Source: Desulfobacterales bacterium (lineage in GTDB: Bacteria > Desulfobacterota > Desulfobacteria > Desulfobacterales > JAFDDL01). Taken from it: 37,473 nucleotides of DNA. Below, piece after piece: positions 8,724-16,761 of the stretch (the stretch's first letter is position 1; each line of letters opens with the position of its first letter). The DNA is taken from positions 278,189-315,661 of the forward strand of contig JAVEYW010000002.1 of NCBI GenBank assembly GCA_034003325.1, given 5' to 3'. The notes under the pieces were generated by a model. That model had not been told where the DNA came from, ran no database searches, and was given only the letters and a program-made list of their open reading frames with translations. Made by a program: the position numbers and the translations under genes.

Positions 8724-9653
8724 CTACGGAACCAGCCAGACCGCACAGTTGGTGGCGTTTTTAACAATATATCTGGAGACGCTTCCAACAAAGAATGAAT
8801 CATGGGCACCGGTTCTTCCCACTACCACGATTCCGAAGTTGCCCTTTTTGGCTTCATCTACGATGGTTTTCGAAATGCTTCCGGTGCTTTTGACCTCCTC
8901 GATGGATATCCGATCTTGTGCAACACCCGCCGCCTTGAATTTCTGTTGTGCGTGAGAATAAAAATTGCTCAGACATTTTTGATCGCCACTGGCAATGATT
9001 TCCTCCACAATTCCAACGTCTTCTTGGAAGTCAATGGCACAAAAATCCTTAACGGATGAGGTTACATGCAGAAGAGTAAAACGGACGCTGGGGGTATCAC
9101 CCATCATTTGGCAAACATAATCCACGGCATTCAATGCGCTTTGCGATCCATCCACGGCAACCAGGATTTTAGTAGATGACACGTCGCCGTCGATGGCCCA
9201 AACAGGTGTGACGTCAGCGTGCTCCAAAACAGCATTTGTCACACTGCCCGCAAACAATTCTTCCAGTTTCGAGACACCTCTTCGACCCAGAAGGATAGCG
9301 GATTGCTGCTGTTGCCTCGCATATGTCAGGATATCTTTGGCTGCTCCCATGGTTCTGGGCAGACTGACCAATTCAATGGATTGATTGTCGGCACCCGCGG
9401 CAATCATATCGGCTTTGTATTTCTCAAGCAACGTCATGGAATGCTTTTCATTTTTTGCCCTGAATGCCTCCAGTGCCGCCTTGGCTTTTGAATCAAGACA
9501 GGCATCCTTCACCAGAAAATCTGAAACGGCGGGTTGAACATTCACCAAGGTAAAATGCAGATTCTCGATCAGAGACCTCATTTTAAGGGCGTATTTAACA
9601 GCCTTTTTCGATTGGGTGGACGCATCGACAGCGACTAAAATATTTTTTTTCAA
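8724..9653 (-). CDS. Tandem-domain universal stress protein
   Basis: 309 residues with two Usp domains, ~1-145 and ~160-309, each beginning with the strand-loop ILVAVD(A/G)S. Both keep the ATP-binding signature G-2x-G-9x-G-S (GRRGVSKLEELFAGSVT and GRTGAHDSFFVGSVS), so both may bind ATP. Universal stress proteins are cytoplasmic and raise survival under starvation, oxidative or energy stress by mechanisms still poorly defined. The start is TTG at 9653 with an AGGAGG 8 bases upstream; no closer ATG exists. It is divergent from a second two-domain Usp gene across a 700-bp spacer. Confidence 0.92.
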   Translation of the reverse strand: MKKNILVAVDASTQSKKAVKYALKMRSLIENLHFTLVNVQPAVSDFLVKDACLDSKAKAALEAFRAKNEKHSMTLLEKYKADMIAAGADNQSIELVSLPRTMGAAKDILTYARQQQQSAILLGRRGVSKLEELFAGSVTNAVLEHADVTPVWAIDGDVSSTKILVAVDGSQSALNAVDYVCQMMGDTPSVRFTLLHVTSSVKDFCAIDFQEDVGIVEEIIASGDQKCLSNFYSHAQQKFKAAGVAQDRISIEEVKSTGSISKTIVDEAKKGNFGIVVVGRTGAHDSFFVGSVSRYIVKNATNCAVWLVP

Positions 9654-10354
9654 ATTAGATCCTCCTTTTTAGGTTCACGCCCGTCGGGAATGAAGTTATC
9701 TGTTCACGTTTACCAGGAACAACCCGTTTATTTGACTTGGGTCCCCGATTGCAACCAAGGGCCGGGAGATCAAAAATAGTTGCCCCCTTGAATGCATGCG
9801 TATTGTGAAGTTTATGGGTGTTTATCAAAAAATTAAAGTTTTTTCCAAGAGATAGAGATTCTATAACCCGATTCCTACCGGCAGATAGCTGATATGTTGA
9901 TGATAATTTATTAAGGAGTGAAAAAGGCGTTGGGGAAAGGACCATTCTCGAACAGCCTCCTGAGCCCATAATTTACCGATTCTTTTGGAGGTTTCCTATC
10001 AGTTGCTATAAATGAATCGGGTGTTCAAGGGATTTTTTCGGATCGCACTATTCTTGTAACATATTCTCGGCAAATGGCAAACCCATTTCCACTACCGCGC
10101 GAGGGGAACCGCGTTTGGAGGTGGCGTTTCAGCAAAAAACTATCTCTCTTTTACCATTTAATAAAATATAACAGTTATCGATGGGGCAAGTGTTATTTTA
10201 GTTTACTGATTCAACTGAATAATCCGCCCTCGTTTTGGAATACGAATTGCTAAGTTTTAACAGAACAGTTATTGTTAAAAAAACCTTATCGTATATGCGA
10301 ATCGCCCCTTGCGTTGTTGCGGCAAAAACCATAATTCGGCGGAGAGATATATCG
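9654..10354. other. Long spacer between two divergent universal stress genes
   Basis: Seven hundred bases without a credible gene. A 104-codon minus-strand frame (9655-9969) has no start signals or protein character. Near the right gene lies a dyad, TTTAACA-N10-TGTTAAA (10256-10279). The stretch is AT-rich near its right end and probably holds both promoters. Confidence 0.5.
10256..10279. promoter_or_regulatory. Operator-like dyad upstream of the second universal stress gene
   Basis: Perfect 7-bp arms TTTAACA and TGTTAAA separated by 10 bp, 76 bp before the ATG at 10355. The half-site TGTTAA loosely recalls Rex-family operators, but the spacing is not standard, so no regulator is assigned. 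Confidence 0.35.
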
Positions 10355-11311
10355 ATGGAAGCAAACAAAAAAATATTATTCGGCGTGGACGAATCTGATT
10401 TTGCACGGCAAGCGTTGGCGGCAACAGGGGATTTGGAAAAGAGGAATTCCGAGTTGGCGATTACGATATTTCATGGATTGGGTGGCCCGGGCTATGGTTC
10501 CAAAGTTAAGATGCTGGGGCTATCCCCTGATGAAACTGAAAAGATTCAGCAGCTATTGATTGTTGAAGGAAAGAACATCCTGAAAAAAGCGGAAGAGACA
10601 TTGGTGGCATCCGGATTTGACCCAAGGAGAATCTCAACTATTTTCGAACAGGACATAACCGACCCATCCGAAACCATGATAAAGCTGGCGGATTCCAGAG
10701 GCTTTGAAACGATTGCGGTGGGCAGATGGGGGGCGACGACGGTATCACGTCAGATTTTAGGAACCATCACCTACCGGTTGACCAGTGCTGCCGTCGCCCC
10801 AATTATTTGGGTGGTTGACCCGCGTGTCGTCTCTAAACATGTGCTGGTGACACTGATTGGCGCGCCCGTCGGCCAAAGGATTGTTGATTACACCGTTCGG
10901 TATTTCGGTCATCTCAAGGAAAGTCGGTTTACCTTCTTCCATGTGATTCCGATGTTTCCCCATCAGTGCCGGGACTACGATTGTATTCCAGGCCAAGATG
11001 GATTTGAGGCGCTAAAGGAAAAAATGGGCCAATGGCTGGCGGAAGAGAAAGCAAAAGTAACTCGATTCGCAGAGGAAGCTATAAGTCAGCTTATCGAATG
11101 CGGGGTTCCCGAACAAAATATCACCCTGAAACTCGTACCTCAGGAAAAGGGCGTTGCCAGGGATATTCTCAAGGAATTAAATGACGGCAATCACGGCATT
11201 CTCGTGATAGGTCGTAAGGGTGCGGGAAACATCCAAGAATTCGGGCTTGGAAGCAAGGTAAACAAGCTGCTCCCTGCGGCGCAAACCTTTATCACATGTA
11301 TCGTCAGCTGA
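10355..11311 (+). CDS. Tandem-domain universal stress protein
   Basis: 318 residues from ATG 10355, chosen because GGAG lies 11 bases upstream and the Usp fold begins immediately (KKILFGVDESDFARQA); the frame extends further upstream without support. Domain 1 has GRWGATTVSRQILGTIT and domain 2 has GRKGAGNIQEFGLGSKV, both variants of the G-2x-G-9x-G-S/T nucleotide-binding loop, though domain 2 starts with a degenerate strand (VLVTLIGAP). It contains an insertion with CRDYDC between domain 2's first strand and helix. It is probably a stress-protective ATP-binding protein like its divergent neighbour, but the two are only distantly similar. Confidence 0.88.
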   Translation: MEANKKILFGVDESDFARQALAATGDLEKRNSELAITIFHGLGGPGYGSKVKMLGLSPDETEKIQQLLIVEGKNILKKAEETLVASGFDPRRISTIFEQDITDPSETMIKLADSRGFETIAVGRWGATTVSRQILGTITYRLTSAAVAPIIWVVDPRVVSKHVLVTLIGAPVGQRIVDYTVRYFGHLKESRFTFFHVIPMFPHQCRDYDCIPGQDGFEALKEKMGQWLAEEKAKVTRFAEEAISQLIECGVPEQNITLKLVPQEKGVARDILKELNDGNHGILVIGRKGAGNIQEFGLGSKVNKLLPAAQTFITCIVS

Positions 11312-11682
11312 TGCCCTTGAACAATTTAAACTCATATCCATTCAAGGGGCACCACTAGAAATACCATCCGAGTTAGCGGATGCTCTAAGAAATAGCAGCA
11401 TTGATTCTACCCCGAAACAGGGGAACCCAGGTTAAGGGCCACGGAAAGAATACATTATTCCAACTTACTTGTCTCTGGGTCCGTTTTCTGCGTTGCGCCA
11501 ACCGGTGAATATTTCAATGCGCACCGGTTGGCACGCCTTGAATACGAATCCGGCTCAATTTGGGATAATTTATTATTTCCGCGACCCTATGCTGTAAGAG
11601 AATAACCGATATATATTACGGTAGCTTTCTGCCTGGCAAACACGCAAACTGTCTTCGTCGGGAGGAAAGGAGGGCATAGAAC
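11312..11682. other. Spacer before the ZIP gene, with hairpin and repeat
   Basis: No gene. It holds a perfect 11-bp inverted repeat, GCCAACCGGTG (11497-11507) and CACCGGTTGGC (11522-11532), with a 14-nt loop. The second copy of the dispersed repeat runs straight out of its right arm. Confidence 0.5.
11524..11587. repeat. Dispersed intergenic repeat, copy 2
   Basis: It shares the ordered blocks CCGGTTGGCACGCCTTGAAT, ACGAA, CAATTTG, ATAATTTATT and TTTC with 4303-4372. Its left end is the right arm of a perfect hairpin (11497-11532). Copy 1 has only a decayed equivalent of that hairpin. Confidence 0.55.
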
Positions 11683-12417
11683 ATGGCAAATACCTTCTGG
11701 ACGGCGTTGGTTACCAGTATATTGGCGGCGCTCGTCACATCCATGGGCATCTACACGATTAGACGATTTACCGCCTGGGGCGAACGCAATACGACCTATT
11801 TCATGTGCTTTGCGGCAGGGGTGCTCATCTCCGCTTCCTTTCTGCACATTATTCCAAAAGCCTTCGAAATAGCCCCTCAAGCACCGGTGTGGTTGCTGGT
11901 CGGGTTTTTCGGGTTGCACCTGTTCAATCGCTTTATAACGGCATTTGTCTGCGAAAGGGATCCGAACAAAAAGGACTACGTGATCGGCATCGTTCCCATG
12001 ATCGGCATCGGCTTTCATTCCTTAATTGACGGGTTCATCTATTCCATTACCTTTACGGTCAGCATTTTTACGGGATATTTGGCAACCATCGGCATGGTCC
12101 TGCATGAGTTTCCCGAAGGCATCATTACCTATTTGCTGCTGGTGCGCGGCGGATTCGCGGAACGAAAGGCGATGTTGGTGGCTTTTCTGGCTGCTGCCGT
12201 GACCACCCCATTGGGCATGCTGGTTTCCTATCCCGTTATCAGCAAGATAACTCCGCACTCATTGGGTGCCTTGCTTTCCCTTTCAGCCGGCGCGCTGGTT
12301 TATGTTGGCGCCACCCACCTTTTGCCTCGAGCGGAGCAGGAGCATAAGAAATTCAGCTTGGTTGCCCTGGCGGGTGGCATGCTGGTTGCCTTGATCATCG
12401 TGATGTCGAAAACTTGA
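11683..12417 (+). CDS. ZIP-family divalent metal transporter
   Basis: 244 residues with about eight membrane segments, the ZIP fold. The metal-site motifs are clear: HSLIDG (TM4) and HEFPEG (TM5), which form the binuclear centre in bacterial ZIPs, plus FLHIIPKA in TM2. ZIP proteins import Zn2+, Fe2+ or Mn2+ into the cytoplasm; a few bacterial members (GufA-like) act on zinc. Substrate cannot be read from sequence. The ATG follows GGAAAGGAGGG at good spacing. There is no metal-regulator box that I recognise upstream. It stands alone, 236 bp before a CBS-domain gene on the same strand. Confidence 0.92.
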   Translation: MANTFWTALVTSILAALVTSMGIYTIRRFTAWGERNTTYFMCFAAGVLISASFLHIIPKAFEIAPQAPVWLLVGFFGLHLFNRFITAFVCERDPNKKDYVIGIVPMIGIGFHSLIDGFIYSITFTVSIFTGYLATIGMVLHEFPEGIITYLLLVRGGFAERKAMLVAFLAAAVTTPLGMLVSYPVISKITPHSLGALLSLSAGALVYVGATHLLPRAEQEHKKFSLVALAGGMLVALIIVMSKT

Positions 12418-12653
12418 TGGCACGATTGGGGGGATGAAAAAACCGCATCGGGCAGCTGACGCGTGAGATGCCTTCAAAAGATGTGAACTCACCGGTTTTG
12501 GCCAGGGTGATCGTAACCCTTGTTACACAAGCTAAGCGATTAAATTCAAACCGAAACCCAAACGCAATCGTTGTGGGTTCCATTTCTTTCAGGACACGAA
12601 GATATCGGCGGATGTTGGTATCATCGTATTTTTTTCAACAGGAGGATGGATAC

Positions 12654-13220
12654 ATGGAAAAAATGAAAGTGCGAGATCTCATGGTTTCGGCAGACAGCTT
12701 TCCGAAGATATCTTGCCAAGTCACCTTTTACGAAGCGCTTGCCGCTTTGGAAGATGCCCAGAAAAAATACCTCTCAGGAGAAATTGAACAAAGAATTCTT
12801 CTGATTGTGGATAAAGAAGGAAAGGTCATGGGAAAACTTTCTCCCATTGACCTGATTCGCGGGCTGGAAACGAACTATAACAGGGTGAACGCCGAGAAGG
12901 TCCTCGACCGCTTCGGGCTTCATTATGTCTGGAAATCCATGCAGGAAGACTATAATCTGTGGGAAAATCCATTCAAGGATCTGTGCCGCAAAGCCGGAGA
13001 GGTTCAAGTAAAGGACTTTATCAAGGCGCCGGCCAAAGGACAATCCGTCAACGTGGATGACTCCCTGTCCAAATGCTTTCATCTGTTCGTTATGAATCGA
13101 CATGACGCGCTGTTCGTTTTTGACCGTGATGAGATTGTCGGGCTGTTGAGGTTCTCAGATTTGTACAGGAAGGCTTCCGCGATCATGAGAGAATGCGGTA
13201 TTGAAGCAATGCCGCGTTAG
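12654..13220 (+). CDS. CBS-domain pair protein
   Basis: 188 residues made of two CBS motifs: MKVRDLMVSADSFPKISCQ...GKVMGKLSPIDLIRGL and VQVKDFIKAP...DALFVFDRDEIVGLLRFSDLYRKA. The ~60 residues between the motifs are an insertion not typical of minimal CBS pairs. CBS pairs bind adenine nucleotides such as AMP, ATP or SAM and act as energy sensors. The start at ATG 12654 is set by AGGAGG (12640-12645); the open frame continues upstream to 12468 without a start signal. It has no catalytic domain, so it must act on a partner. It ends convergently with the candidate small RNA, 40 bp away. Confidence 0.85.
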   Translation: MEKMKVRDLMVSADSFPKISCQVTFYEALAALEDAQKKYLSGEIEQRILLIVDKEGKVMGKLSPIDLIRGLETNYNRVNAEKVLDRFGLHYVWKSMQEDYNLWENPFKDLCRKAGEVQVKDFIKAPAKGQSVNVDDSLSKCFHLFVMNRHDALFVFDRDEIVGLLRFSDLYRKASAIMRECGIEAMPR

Positions 13221-13260
13221 AGCAGGACAAAACTTAATGTAATCTTGTGCAATTCACATG

Positions 13261-13377
13261 AAAATGAAACGGCCGCTCCGATACGTCGGAACGGCCGTTA
13301 GGAGGAGAAAATCAGTGGATTGCGCCCAAACAACCCACTGATTAAGGAGGAGAACAGATGATTTTTTATCTGGTTGA
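13261..13377 (-). ncRNA. Candidate sigma-54-driven small RNA with two anti-Shine-Dalgarno-like motifs
   Basis: Predicted ~115-nt transcript. Order 5' to 3': weak hairpin H1 (13355-13372, CAGAT/ATCTG); TTCTCCTCCT (13345-13354); H2, 13-bp stem with 8-nt loop (13310-13343); an identical TTCTCCTCCT (13300-13309); H3, 14-bp stem with CGTA loop (13268-13299) followed by TTTCATTTT. H2 and H3 each contain one position that pairs as G-U in minus-strand RNA but is an A-C mismatch in plus-strand RNA, which fixes the strand. The U-rich tail is also only on this strand. The two CU-rich motifs sit in single-stranded linkers and are complementary to AGGAGG ribosome-binding sites. Function is inferred; no homology search was possible. 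Confidence 0.65.
13268..13299 (-). terminator. Terminal hairpin of the candidate small RNA
   Basis: 14-bp GC-rich stem (AACGGCCGTTCCGA paired with TCGGAGCGGCCGTT, one G-U) with loop CGTA, followed on the minus strand by TTTCATTTT. On the plus strand it is followed by AGGAGGAGAA and would not terminate well. Confidence 0.7.
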
Positions 13378-13387
13378 TTCTTTATAA

Positions 13388-13403
13388 AGCAATAAAAGTG
13401 CCA
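13388..13403 (-). promoter_or_regulatory. Sigma-54 promoter of the candidate small RNA
   Basis: Minus strand reads TGGCAC-TTTTA-TTGCT, a full match to the consensus TGGCAC-N5-TTGCW, with exactly 10 bp between the invariant GG and GC. The predicted start is near 13377. Sigma-54 promoters need an upstream activator, for which 13537-13705 offers candidate sites. Confidence 0.75.
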
Positions 13404-14002
13404 AAAACGGATAAACAGCGCCTATTGTTTTTTAATAACCGCATAACCACCTGTATATTAGCATATATCAGTCAGATATCGAGATTGATACATTGCGGTG
13501 GACATCCGTCACCCCTGTCATTTGGTGTTCTTAATTTTCAATATTTTGAACGCCTATTATTCATAAAAACATTTATTGCATATAAATACAAAATGTTGTG
13601 GAATTTTAAGCAATAGTTCAAAATTTTGAACCGAATCACGACAAGCCCGCAATTTTTGTTAACTATTTGTTATTATATGATATTTATAGATTCAATTATA
13701 TTGAACCATTATGCAATACCGCAAGACAAAGTCAGTTGACCGTATCAAGGGATACGATCAGGGTGTCCGATTTCATCATTCTGACCAAGTTTCATCCGTA
13801 GGCCACCATTGAAGTCAAAAACACCTTAGGCGTTGGATGTTTCATTGAATTTACCGGCAGATTCAATTAGTCTTCGTACGATCGGCTTTCATTATGAGTT
13901 CATCGTGATTAGAAAGCTGGTCCGGTAATGCCGCCGGAACACCAAAAACGACGCCCGCTGAAGAGCGTGTTCGCCATGCAATATGGAGACATATCAATTC
14001 CT
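13404..14002. other. AT-rich noncoding stretch upstream of the DUF21-CBS gene
   Basis: Besides the dyads, nothing codes here. 13710-13900 has higher GC and short frames broken by stops in all readings; it may be a decayed gene, but I could not identify it. Confidence 0.4.
13537..13705. promoter_or_regulatory. Three TTCAA-TTGAA dyads, candidate activator sites
   Basis: Dyads at 13537-13551 (TTCAATATTTTGAAC), 13616-13631 (GTTCAAAATTTTGAAC, a perfect 16-bp palindrome) and 13691-13705 (TTCAAT-N3-ATTGAA). Centres are about 80 and 75 bp apart and lie ~165, 245 and 320 bp upstream of the predicted small-RNA start, the usual range for enhancer-binding-protein sites. Confidence 0.5.
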
Positions 14003-15202
14003 ATGAAATTATTTTTAAAGACGTCAAATAAAATTTCGGCAACAGCAGTGTTGCTGTTGCTGGCTGTTTCGGCTCGTGCCTTTGGTATAGAAGGCCCACA
14101 TGAAAAAGGTGTTGAAGGTACCAGCGCTGCGGTTGTGTTGCTGATCACCTATGTGCTGCTGGCCTTGTTCTTTTCATTTCTCTGTTCAGTGGCGGAAGCG
14201 GTCCTATTAAGCATTACACCCTCCTATATCGAGGGACAGAAAGAAAAACGACCTAAACGTGCGGCGCTTTTGAAACGACTAAAACAAGAGAATGTGGATC
14301 GATCGCTTGCGGCCATTTTGACACTAAACACGATTGCCCATACAGCTGGTGCGATCGGCGCCGGCGCCGAAGCAACCGTTGTATTCGGAAGCGCCTGGTT
14401 TGGCCTTTTCTCGGCCGCAATGACACTTATGATCCTTTTTCTTTCCGAAATCGTTCCTAAGACCATTGGTGCCGTTTACTGGTCGAAGCTTGTTGGACCC
14501 ACTGCGGTTTTTGTTAGTACCCTGATCGTGGCGCTTTATCCCATCGTGTGGATCTCGGAACGGCTGACACAATTTATTTCGAGTGGCAAGACGATGCATA
14601 TTTTCAGTCGGGAAGAGTTTATCGCCATGACATCGGTTGGTGTGGCCTCCGGTCAGATTCTCATTAAGGAGTCTATGATTATTCGAAACCTGCTCCGATT
14701 CGGGTCGCTAAAAGTAGCCGACATCATGACACCGCGTACCGTCATCTCAGCGTTTGCCGAGGATATGAAAATAAGGGATTCATTGAAGCAAGTAATACAA
14801 ACCCCTTTCTCCCGCCTGCCGCTCTACAGAACGCGTATTGACAATATAACCGGCTTTGTTCTTAAAGACGATGTTCTGATTTTTTCCGCACAGAAGCGAG
14901 GGGATGAAACACTAAAAACCCTGAAACGCAGCATACTTGCCGTTCCGGAATCGGTATCGTTGACAGCGTTATTGGAACGATTTCTTAAAGATCGCCAGCA
15001 TATTGCTATCGTCACCAATGAGCATGGCGGAACAGAGGGCCTGGTAACACTCGAAGATTTAATTGAGACGCTTATGGGCATGGAAATTATGGATGAAACC
15101 GACGATGTTGAAGACATGCGAACATTGGCGCGGAAGCAATGGGGGGAACGTGCCAGGGCGATGGGCCTTGAAGCTGATTTCTCGCATTTCAAAAACCCCT
15201 AA
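14003..15202 (+). CDS. DUF21/CNNM transmembrane protein with CBS pair (hemolysin-like, CorB group)
   Basis: About 399 residues. Residues ~10-200 are a DUF21 (CNNM) membrane domain: four hydrophobic segments including ALFFSFLCSVAEAVLLSI, and the family landmark LFLSEIVPKTIGAVY. A CBS pair follows (VADIMTPRTVISAF; HIAIVTNEHGGTEGLVTLEDLIETLMG). CNNM/CorB proteins are implicated in Mg2+ (and Co2+) export, controlled by Mg-ATP at the CBS pair. The C-terminal CorC_HlyC domain found in most bacterial members is absent; the chain ends ~35 residues after the CBS pair. ATG 14003 is chosen because it precedes a signal-like hydrophobic segment; ATG 13928 or 13976 are possible. YkgJ-type gene follows after 19 bp. 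Confidence 0.85.
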   Translation: MKLFLKTSNKISATAVLLLLAVSARAFGIEGPHEKGVEGTSAAVVLLITYVLLALFFSFLCSVAEAVLLSITPSYIEGQKEKRPKRAALLKRLKQENVDRSLAAILTLNTIAHTAGAIGAGAEATVVFGSAWFGLFSAAMTLMILFLSEIVPKTIGAVYWSKLVGPTAVFVSTLIVALYPIVWISERLTQFISSGKTMHIFSREEFIAMTSVGVASGQILIKESMIIRNLLRFGSLKVADIMTPRTVISAFAEDMKIRDSLKQVIQTPFSRLPLYRTRIDNITGFVLKDDVLIFSAQKRGDETLKTLKRSILAVPESVSLTALLERFLKDRQHIAIVTNEHGGTEGLVTLEDLIETLMGMEIMDETDDVEDMRTLARKQWGERARAMGLEADFSHFKNP

Positions 15203-15221
15203 TTGGATAGCTGGAAGGCTT

Positions 15222-15902
15222 ATGAACTTGATAAAGAAAGGCGATTTCGGGACAGTTTCTGAGAAATGCAGCGCGGAGATGCCAATTGCGCCGTCGGAGT
15301 GTTTTGTCAACAACGTATATTTGTCGGTTGATGCAGCAACAGCCTGCGAACTGGAACGGCTGCGTTACGAAGAAGGCGTTATTCCCTCTTGTCAATTGGG
15401 CTGTTGCCACTGTTGCCAGTATCTTATTCTTACAAACATTGCAGAGGCCCGCACGTTGGCACAATATATTAAACAAAAATTTTCAGCCGAGCAGATAAGC
15501 GACCTTCGAATGCGAACACGGCAATGGCATGAATGGGACAATTCTAGGCCGGGAAGGTATCCGGCGGCCAATATCGCCCACCCGGTTGATCTTCTCGGAT
15601 ACAACCCTTGCTGCCCGCTGCTGGTGAACGCTGCCTGCAGCGCGTATCCCGTTAGACCTCTTGTGTGCCGGACGCATTTTGTCTGCTCACAGCCACGCTA
15701 CTGCGCCTTAGCAAATAATCCGGACTCGACAGAAGCTTCTCCGGTGGTGATCGCTTCCATTGTGACGGCGGCAAGTCCTTTTGCGACAGCCATAAGGGAG
15801 CATATTGAAAACGCGGGTCGGGAGTTCTCTCATTCCGTCATGCTTCTTCCGCAATGGTTGGCAATTGAAATGGGCTGGAATACCTTCCAAAGCGCTCCAT
15901 AA
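15222..15902 (+). CDS. YkgJ-type cysteine-cluster protein
   Basis: 226 residues. Cysteines cluster as CQLGCCHCC (~65-73 from this start) and, later, as CCPLL...C.AYP.RPLVCRTHFVC, matching the CxxxCCxxC ... CPLL ... C..Y..RP..CR pattern of the YkgJ (UPF0153) family, thought to bind zinc or an Fe-S cluster. Function is unknown; family members are often encoded near metal or methyltransferase genes. ATG 15222 follows GGAAGG; the frame is open further upstream but overlaps the DUF21-CBS gene. It lies 19 bp downstream of that gene and is probably co-transcribed. Confidence 0.8.
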   Translation: MNLIKKGDFGTVSEKCSAEMPIAPSECFVNNVYLSVDAATACELERLRYEEGVIPSCQLGCCHCCQYLILTNIAEARTLAQYIKQKFSAEQISDLRMRTRQWHEWDNSRPGRYPAANIAHPVDLLGYNPCCPLLVNAACSAYPVRPLVCRTHFVCSQPRYCALANNPDSTEASPVVIASIVTAASPFATAIREHIENAGREFSHSVMLLPQWLAIEMGWNTFQSAP

Positions 15903-16170
15903 CACCATCTGATTCGAATATAAAATTCTTTCGTTTCACATCGTACGCATAACATGCGTAGCCAAACCAATCTTCCAGCCCTGCACGCCGCTGCGGAAGC
16001 CGCTCGAAATACCGCCGTGCCAATTGAAGATACCGTGAAAAGTCGTCATTGTCGAAGAGTTGAAAATGCAATTTTACGCTTTTCCCATTGACTATGGGGT
16101 TGTGAATGGATAAACAGGCCTTCGACCGGAACACCTGAGGGTTATTAGAATCTCTATCAGAAACATACAC
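15838..16170 (-). CDS. Hypothetical protein, doubtful
   Basis: A 110-codon frame, antisense to the last 65 bp of the YkgJ-type gene. Its interior (LARRYFERLPQRRAGLEDWF and nearby aromatic residues) looks protein-like, but there is no ribosome-binding site and its start lies in the left inverted repeat. It may be a remnant of a gene cut by that repeat. I do not recognise a family. Confidence 0.3.
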   Translation of the reverse strand: MYVSDRDSNNPQVFRSKACLSIHNPIVNGKSVKLHFQLFDNDDFSRYLQLARRYFERLPQRRAGLEDWFGYACYAYDVKRKNFIFESDGVMERFGRYSSPFQLPTIAEEA

Positions 16171-16261
16171 GTTTTTGCGTGTATGTTCACTGAAGGTGAA
16201 AGATAGTTTTTATGCCTCCCAGCATCCAAGCCTTCCAGCATCCGGCTTTGCCGGATTAGGC
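16160..16261. repeat. Left ~100-bp inverted repeat flanking a CBS gene
   Basis: Nearly the reverse complement of 16756-16857. Inside are a 10-bp hairpin (AACATACACG/CGTGTATGTT, 16162-16187), a stretch of short CCAGCAT-like repeats, and a second hairpin (TCCGGC-TTT-GCCGGA). Confidence 0.85.
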
Positions 16262-16293
16262 AGTTAATAACAACTTGTTTCTTGGAGTGTGAA

Positions 16294-16761
16294 ATGACTG
16301 TTTTAGTGAAAGATATCATGGTTCGGCAGTTTGACACCATTCATGAGCGTGTTCCCGTTGAACAAGCCATCCGAATGGTTTTGAACGGCAAAGTCCGTTA
16401 TACCGGGCATAAAACTGTGAGCCTTATAGTGGTGAATGATCTTCAGCAGATGGTGGGTGTCATTACCATGTTTGATATTCTATACCATTTTCGTCCCGAC
16501 TTTTTGAATTTCGGCATAGATGGCGCTGATTTGGATTGGAAAGGCCAAATCCAGCTTCTTGTTTCAAAGCTCAAAGAGAAAAGAGTCAACCAGGTTATGA
16601 GCGACAACGTCATCGGCGCCACGCCGGAGGAACATTTGATGGTTGTCATTGACCGCATGGTGAAAAACAAATACAGGCGACTGCCGGTGTTGGAGAACCG
16701 AAAGCCCGTTGGCGTGGTCTACATTTCCGATATCTATCATCATTTGTTTAAAAATGCCTAA
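16294..16761 (+). CDS. CBS-domain pair protein within an inverted-repeat cassette
   Basis: 155 residues, two CBS motifs only: VLVKDIMVRQFDTIHERVPVEQAI...MVGVITMFDIL and KRVNQVMSDNVIGATPEEHLMVVIDRMVKNKYRRLPVLENRKPVGVVYISDIYH. It probably binds an adenine nucleotide and signals to a partner. ATG 16294 has TTGGAG 6 bases upstream; the TTG at 16282 is part of that ribosome-binding site. The gene lies between ~100-bp inverted repeats, and the right repeat begins inside its last two codons (GCCTAA). It may be a mobile or mobilised gene, but no transposase is present. Confidence 0.85.
   Translation: MTVLVKDIMVRQFDTIHERVPVEQAIRMVLNGKVRYTGHKTVSLIVVNDLQQMVGVITMFDILYHFRPDFLNFGIDGADLDWKGQIQLLVSKLKEKRVNQVMSDNVIGATPEEHLMVVIDRMVKNKYRRLPVLENRKPVGVVYISDIYHHLFKNA

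Noticed and set aside
11522..11539. Sigma-54 promoter at TTGGCACGCCTTGAAT
   Set aside because: The -24-like part is good but there is no GC at the required 10-bp spacing.
13345..13384. Plus-strand micro-ORF with AAGGAGGAG before ATG at 13358
   Set aside because: It encodes only nine codons, and the same bases are better explained as the anti-Shine-Dalgarno motif of the minus-strand RNA with wobble-supported stems.
13710..13927. Decayed transposase or other gene
   Set aside because: Short segments look protein-like in several frames, but stops interrupt all of them and no family motif is visible.
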